Assembly (NCBI GenBank): GCA_918807975.1
Contig: OU964931.1
Location: 7,822,251-7,886,250 of the forward strand
Reading direction: 5' to 3'
Length of the DNA: 64,000 nt
Source: Aplidium turbinatum
Lineage: Eukaryota > Chordata > Ascidiacea > Aplousobranchia > Polyclinidae
The notes under the pieces are model-generated. The model was not told where the DNA came from and searched no databases. It saw only the letters and a program-made list of their open reading frames with translations. Of the stretch, positions 58,838-64,000 are shown piece after piece. The translations under genes and the position numbers were made by a program. The number at the start of each line of letters is the position of its first letter. Position 1 is the stretch's first letter.

Positions 58838-59197
58838 GCAAATGTATGTGTAAGTGTAGCGGGGCGCCGGAGAGCTCGCTCTGGCATCACGCGCTTCGAT
58901 CCACTGGCGCCGCTTCATCTTGTTTGTTTTTCATATCGTCAGACTAATAAAATAATGGCGTAACTCATTTTTTCTTGTTTTGAGATAATCGAAAAAACTG
59001 TCTACACGGTTGATTTTAACATATTTATTGTACAGTTAAACGAAGATAGCATGTCGACACAAGTACAATGAACATGTATACTTTGATTTGTTTCATTTTG
59101 CATCTCATAATGGGCTGGGATGACTTAGGCCATTTTCTGAATGCACAGACATGACTTAGGCCGTTTGATATTTTGAGTTTATCAATATGAGTTTTTT

Positions 59198-59219
59198 TCT
59201 TCTTCTTCTTCTTCTTCTT
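59198..59219. repeat. TTC microsatellite
   Basis: About seven TTC units, followed by a small palindromic AATCAAATTTGATTTGAT patch (to 59295). Confidence 0.8.
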
Positions 59220-59539
59220 TCGTTTGAGACTAGATCAAATCAAATGAAATTTGATTTGATGAAAATCAAAATGAAAAAATCAAATTTGATTTGATGAGTT
59301 TTTTTAACGGTGAGATAATAACAGTAATAATGCGACTAGAATTAACAGGAAAATCCCTAATAGCAACTCCAATCTAACGATAGGAGTTATATTTCATGCT
59401 AGACTGCATATTTTGCCCTAAAACAGTGTAGAGTTGGCAAGACAAGCTGAATAAATTATCAGTGATGAGGCAAATTATCAAAAAAGGAGTGGCACTCTGT
59501 TGGCATAACATTTTTCATAGATTGGAGAGCACTGTATTT

Positions 59540-60760
59540 CCTCAATTTGATTGGAAGATGGCTTGAAAAAATAGGAATCCTTGAGTGTCGCTTAAATTTG
59601 TTTGTGACCGCTGTGGCAGATCCTCCCACTGTGCAGCCTCAAATAATGGGACCTTGTACAATACCTTTCCACTGCTTTCATGATTCCAGCCTCTAAGATC
59701 ATAAACCGTGGGATCTCCAGCTTTCTTTCCAGGCCTGATAGCCTACTCAACAAGCATCATCCATCAATTTTCATAAAATCACTGTGTTGCATCCTCTGTA
59801 CATTGTTGGGATGCGGTCTGATCCTGGCATTCTGGATGATAATTTCGTAATCTCTCGTCGTAAAAATGTTGTTTACCAATTTTCGCTCGATAATGCTGTG
59901 TGCATGCTATAGCACTCCATTTGAGTATGACCAGCCACGAGGTAGGCTACTTCTGAGTAATAGTGATGACATGCTTCCATGCAAGGGCACAGTAGGCACT
60001 AGAGACATTGGAGTTTCTATTTTGATATCCACACCCATCACTTCAAATAACTATCTCCTCCAGACCGGGGCTTCCAGAAATTACTCGTTCGAAATGATTA
60101 AACTGCAAGAAAGCGAATGCTTCACTGGGTAAATCACCTTCTGTTTCATTCCAAATAGAGCAATAAGCATCTTTTGATGCAAGATTGAATAGTGTAAAAT
60201 TGTGTACCTGCAGCTTGGTTAATGGTTATATAGTACATACTGCTTGCCTTAGTTTTGGGACACAGAAGTACAGCCTGTAAATCCATTGTCCATACGGATT
60301 TTACTTTGCTAGCGGACTCTTTGTCTTTCCTCTTCTCGTCTCAATCTTCACTCTTCAACTTGATATGGTCATCGTATTGTTCCTTGGTAATATTACTGTA
60401 TTTGAATGAAACACACACGTCGCACTTATCCTTAGGTGGTATGAACAGAGCGGTACCCGGTCATTTGGTCGACAGGACGTTTGGTCGACAGGACGTTAGG
60501 TCGACAGAACGATTCATTTTAGGGTTAGGGTTAGTTAACTAACCTTAACCCTAACCTAACCCTAACCCTAAAATGAATCGTTCTGTCGACCTAACGTCCT
60601 GTCGACCAAACGTCCTGTCGACCAAATGTCTGTCGACCAAACGACCGTACACCGAACAGAGCACCCGGCAGCCCGTTGCAACCAGTTCTCCTGAAGCAGC
60701 ACGTTTCGATCTTATTGGACCGGAGTGGACATGGAGCTGGCCAAGAGTGTGTGCGTAGCC
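59540..60760 (-). mobile_element. Decayed DDE-type transposase remnant
   Basis: The minus strand reads PKDKCDVCVSFKYSNITKEQ, VWTMDLQAVLLCPKTKASS, then HNFTLFNLASKDAYCSIWNE, and further YSDGCGYQNRNSNVSS and ARIRPHPNNVQRM. The order DLQAV / NE / SDGC is that of an abundant invertebrate transposase-like family (from memory). Several stops and frameshifts break it. The foldback at 60452 lies in it. ACTTAGGCCAT at 59123 and ATGGCCTAAGT at 60801 could be its inverted ends, uncertain. Confidence 0.6.
60452..60653. repeat. Foldback element of GTCGAC units around telomere-like repeats
   Basis: Flanked by 9-bp duplications GAACAGAGC (60443-60451, 60654-60662). Each arm repeats GGTCGACAGGACGTT two to three times; the centre is TTAGGGTTAGGGTTAG then its inverse, joined at GTTAAC. 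No gene. Confidence 0.85.
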
Positions 60761-60845
60761 CTTGCGTAGTTACGATAACCTTAAACAACCATACAAGCGA
60801 ATGGCCTAAGTTGTCTCAATTTGGACCTGAACCAAACAAAGCCCA

Positions 60846-61097
60846 ATGGCGATGATATCACGGGTAACGGGGACAGGCTTGGTACAGTTCGAAGCCTCCA
60901 GCCCGGTTTCATACATTGGCGGTTGGATCTATGATGATCGTCTCCCAGTGCCTTTTGCCCATGTCTTTTCCATCATAGACTGGGCCTCTAAAGCCACATA
61001 CGACATCACCATCCAAAGCCAAATTCAATTTGAAGACAAATCAATGCTCGGACACGAGCTGAACCCGGTGATGAAGACGGAGAAGTTCTCATTATGA
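60846..61097 (+). CDS. Possible terminal exon, unrecognised
   Basis: 83 open codons to a TGA, reading GGWIYDDRLPVPFAHVF, WASKATYDITIQSQIQF and GHELNPVMKTEKFSL. The composition is more protein-like than the other strand. I recognise no family, and no upstream exon was found. It may belong to a host gene or to a decayed element. Confidence 0.3.
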   Translation: MAMISRVTGTGLVQFEASSPVSYIGGWIYDDRLPVPFAHVFSIIDWASKATYDITIQSQIQFEDKSMLGHELNPVMKTEKFSL

Positions 61098-61141
61098 AAT
61101 ACTTCACTAAAATAGGCTGTGCTAAATGATAGTATTCCTGG

Positions 61142-61818
61142 CATAGGCGTAGCCAGGGGGGGGCGAAAGGGGCCATGGCCCCCCCAAATTTTCAAAGTTT
61201 GGATTCCGAAGTTGAACCCTTTGTTGAAAATATAATATAATTTGTATAAATTTATATTGTTTTTCAAGACATCTGGCTATTAACACCCTCCAGGACTTGT
61301 TTTAGACACACAGAAAGACACCAATGAGTTTTGCAAATCGTAAATCGCGCAAAGTTTACGCGATTTACGCTTCTTTTAACTAATCTGTGGAAGCAACTTC
61401 AGGATCGCTTACTCTGTTGGTTTTTTTTGTAGTTTTTGTGTAGCTAAGTTTTTTTGTGTTCTCTAATTTTAGCCGCAATTCTTGCCCGTTTGTGTGTAAC
61501 AGCTACCTTTAATAAGTTAATAGCTGTTTATCTGTCTATAAATTTCGTACAAATATTCCCTGAAAGTGTTTCCAGAAAGCGCTATAATCCATTACTTGAG
61601 TGTAATTTTGCAAAACTTTTCCGGGGGAGCATGCCCCCGGACCCCCCTAGTATACGCGTGCCTTCGGCACGCTCTAACCCCCCATCAGCTTTATTGCTTC
61701 TCTTACTTAACCCAACAGGAAACGCCACTGCAGATGTCTTAAATTAAACACTTTGTCGTTCTCTTCAATTCATCAAATATTTGGCCCCCCCCAAATTTTT
61801 TTTCTGACTACGCCACTG
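61142..61818. mobile_element. hAT non-autonomous element
   Basis: Flanked by ATTCCTGG (61134-61141, 61819-61826). The ends are CATAGGCGTAGCCA and TGACTACGCCACTG with GGGGGGGC/GCCCCCCCC patches. An inner CCGGGGGAGCATGCCCCCGG palindrome lies near 61620. No gene. Confidence 0.92.
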
Positions 61819-61826
61819 ATTCCTGG

Positions 61827-62154
61827 TGATTCAGCAAGCTCTTTGTATTACCGATGAAGTTGGTTTATAGTAGTTCCAAGGGTACAAGAATTTCTTCTTT
61901 TTGTACATTGTAACCTTTCTACGGTAATGGGAATCTACAGTAGGCAAGTCATTGAGAAATTTCGCCAAAAAGGGATTTTCCTCTTTTCGCACTTTAGCAC
62001 ATTTATCTACACATAAAAGTCAATTCAAACGTTTTAAAATCTATGTTTTTCTATGTTCTCCTTCTCCCATCTTTGAAACTCAAGAATGATGGTGACGAAC
62101 CAGCAACGAGCTTTAAAGTTGCTAAATGTGATATTAAGCTGAGAATTAATTAAA
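61827..62154. other. No recognised feature
   Basis: AT-rich spacer between two elements. Confidence 0.4.
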
Positions 62155-63083
62155 TAGGGGAAGGTCGGGACCTGCGAGCATCACCTTTGAAAACCTGTTT
62201 GAATTGCGTGACAATGTCTTTCACTATTACGTCACAGTACTGCGTACGTGAGTTTGAGATATTGATATATATTCTGGTCATTCATTTTTAAAATTGTTGC
62301 TTGAAGAGGTTGGTCGCATGTTTAACTGTTTTGCTTAGTGCTTGTCAGCTGGACGAAAATTTCCGTCTTTTAACCAAGTAATCTGTTCTGTAGTGACAAG
62401 TTTTAGTGGTGTACGGCGTTGCATCCCATTTTCGACAGCCAGGTGGCTAATTTTACAGAAATACAAATTTGAATAGACGTTTCAAAGGAGTGTTTCTTTT
62501 TCGGTCATTACATGCAGACGAACGGATTCGGGAATCTTATGTTACAATTTTCACACGAAGAGATTATGGTTTACCGCTGTGACCAGATGCATATCTTCTA
62601 CGTTTCTCAATATTTTTCTCTAAAAATTGGCTTTGCAATGCCTTGTAGTGCTACCTACTCTACAGCAAAAGCACAAGTTATTATTTCAACGAATGTTTAA
62701 TTTACGCTCAAAAACATAAACACGCGCCAGGCGGCTTATCGCACCCCACATGTGGGGAGCGATAAGCCACAATTGCGATAAGCCAAAAAATGTAGTATTT
62801 TAGCAAAGAAATCACTTCGCCATATCAAAAATACAATTCTAAAACATAGTTGTATTATTTATGTGTGAAATCAATCTTCAAGCCAGCTTCCAAGCTTTAA
62901 ATTTTGAAATAAGCGATGGAGACTTTTCAGATGATTCCTTGGGATGAGTTGTCAGAATTTTCATGTGAAATAGCATAATCAATAGTTGCAAACGAAACAA
63001 AAGTCAGAATTGTGATATATCCTAATGGAAAGGTGTGAAAACAAAAAAATGATGTCATATGACACTTTAACATCTACTATCAC

Positions 63084-63473
63084 GGTAGGCACTTTAACGT
63101 AGGACAGGTTTCCTCGTGAATCAGCTGTTTGCAGTCATGTGACTCACGCCATTATGATTGTAACCTTATAAACTCAATTGATTACAGTCTTTAAGATCCT
63201 TCTTGCACTCAGTTCAGTTGCAGAAGAAAAAAGAACATTAGCAGAGGGTGGGAATCGAACCCACGCAATCGAAATGACTATTCCCTTGCCCTAACCCTAA
63301 CCCATTAGGCCACGCTGCTGTGGCGATACATTCACTTAATTTTCTTTGTATCAAAAATGTTTGGAGAAGATCGGATCGAGAAGATCGGAGAAGATCGGAA
63401 TATCACGTGCTGAGTCACATGACTGAAATCAGCTGATTCGCACGGAAAACTGTCCTATGTTAAAGAGTCTACC
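63084..63473. mobile_element. MULE-like foldback element with tRNA-like cassette, copy 3
   Basis: Flanked by perfect 9-bp duplications TACTATCAC (63075-63083, 63474-63482). The ends are GGTAGGCACTTTAACG and TGTTAAAGAGTCTACC. The arms share CAGCTG and CACATGAC-type blocks. Minus-strand tRNA-like segment at 63240-63325. Confidence 0.85.
63240..63325 (-). repeat. tRNA-like cassette, best preserved
   Basis: On the minus strand GCAGCGTGGCCTAATGGGTT (A box, as in arginine tRNAs) with one TTAGGG repeated, then GTGGGTTCGATTCCCACC (perfect B box with a 5-bp T stem) and CTCTGC to pair with GCAG. The anticodon arm is not clean, so it is more likely a SINE-type head than a working tRNA. Confidence 0.65.
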
Positions 63474-64000
63474 TACTATCACAGGCACTTGTCATGGCTT
63501 GTAGGTCCCAACACAAGGTGACTCAAGGCTCCCTACCTGATCGTTCAGAAATGAAACAACAGCTGAAAAAAAACTTACATTGCTATCTAAAAAACTTTCA
63601 GCTTAATCTCATCATAAATACATCACCTACCACTACAAAAAAGTTCATGAACATTTCTTGCATAACAAATGAGTTATTTTGAAACACATTCAGCCAAAAA
63701 AAATTACTTTTTTAACTCAAAACCTATAAATCCTCTTTGCACCTTCATTCTTAGTACAATTTTGACCAAAGGATTGTGGGAAAGTTATCCAAGCATAAAA
63801 AATATAATGACGTCAAAAAATGCAAAAAGAGTACTTTATATTAAAAAAAACGGGGGTGGATTATGGCTCCGACCATGATCATGGGTCCCGACCTTCCCCT
63901 ATCCAAAAATAGCTTTCTTCAAAAACCTGCCACGTGTGCAAAAAGACTCCGAGAAACGGTGCATTGAGAAGATCTGACCTGTATCACAGTGTGAGGTGAT

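Larger units (their letters stand above)
62155..63901. mobile_element. Element with TAGGGGAAGGTCGGGACC ends
   Basis: Eighteen-base inverted ends at 62155-62172 and 63884-63901. No clear target duplication. It contains a hairpin GGCTTATCGC...GCGATAAGCC at 62732-62768 and the nested foldback element 63084-63473. No coding sequence. Superfamily unknown. Confidence 0.6.

Noticed and set aside
63240-63325. Functional tRNA gene
   Set aside because: A and B boxes are good, but the anticodon arm does not fold cleanly and the sequence recurs inside a transposon family.

Overview
The window looks like invertebrate animal DNA. It is AT-rich, has spliced genes with large repeat-filled introns, and is dense in cut-and-paste transposons. 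A tunicate is my guess, but it rests on overall character only and is not firm.

Host genes (all on the minus strand). (1) 144-9165: the middle part of an unrecognised Ser/Lys/Arg-rich gene. Five exons have matching splice phases, and it runs off the left edge. (2) 25598-26650: GALT, one exon. (3) 28561-29070: MDP-1 phosphatase, one exon. (4) 32199-33230: EIF2B2, one exon. (5) 38844-50776: MESD, the LRP-family chaperone of the ER, complete in five exons with a signal peptide and a C-terminal KEEL. The genes are housekeeping functions (galactose metabolism, phosphatase, translation initiation, ER folding) with no evident shared pathway.

Repeats fill most of the rest. hAT-type elements with 8-bp target duplications lie at 10652, 29529, 34914, 39260, 47801, 50139, 50970, 56043 and 61142; internal hAT remnants lie near 21.6 and 23.4 kb. 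Foldback or MULE-like elements with 9-bp duplications form three groups: GGCAGTGGC ends (12440, 17763, 19653), GGTAGGCACTTTAACA ends with a tRNA-like cassette inside (21743, 58448, 63084), and single copies at 57240 and 60452. LINE pieces lie at 15.7, 23.9 and 52 kb, a Penelope-like fragment at 54.5-55.9 kb, and an inverted SINE pair at 20.9-21.5 kb.

Two elements stand out. 43557-47224, in MESD intron 3, has ~0.68-kb terminal inverted repeats, a 3-bp ATA duplication and a broken gene with an XPG/FEN1-like nuclease fold. 15299-17550 has ~0.3-kb inverted repeats, an 8-bp duplication and a broken gene of a widespread uncharacterised family; a short element at 54832-55663 shares its ends. All four MESD introns carry identified insertions, often nested.

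All calls come from reading the sequence by eye; no searches or alignments were run.
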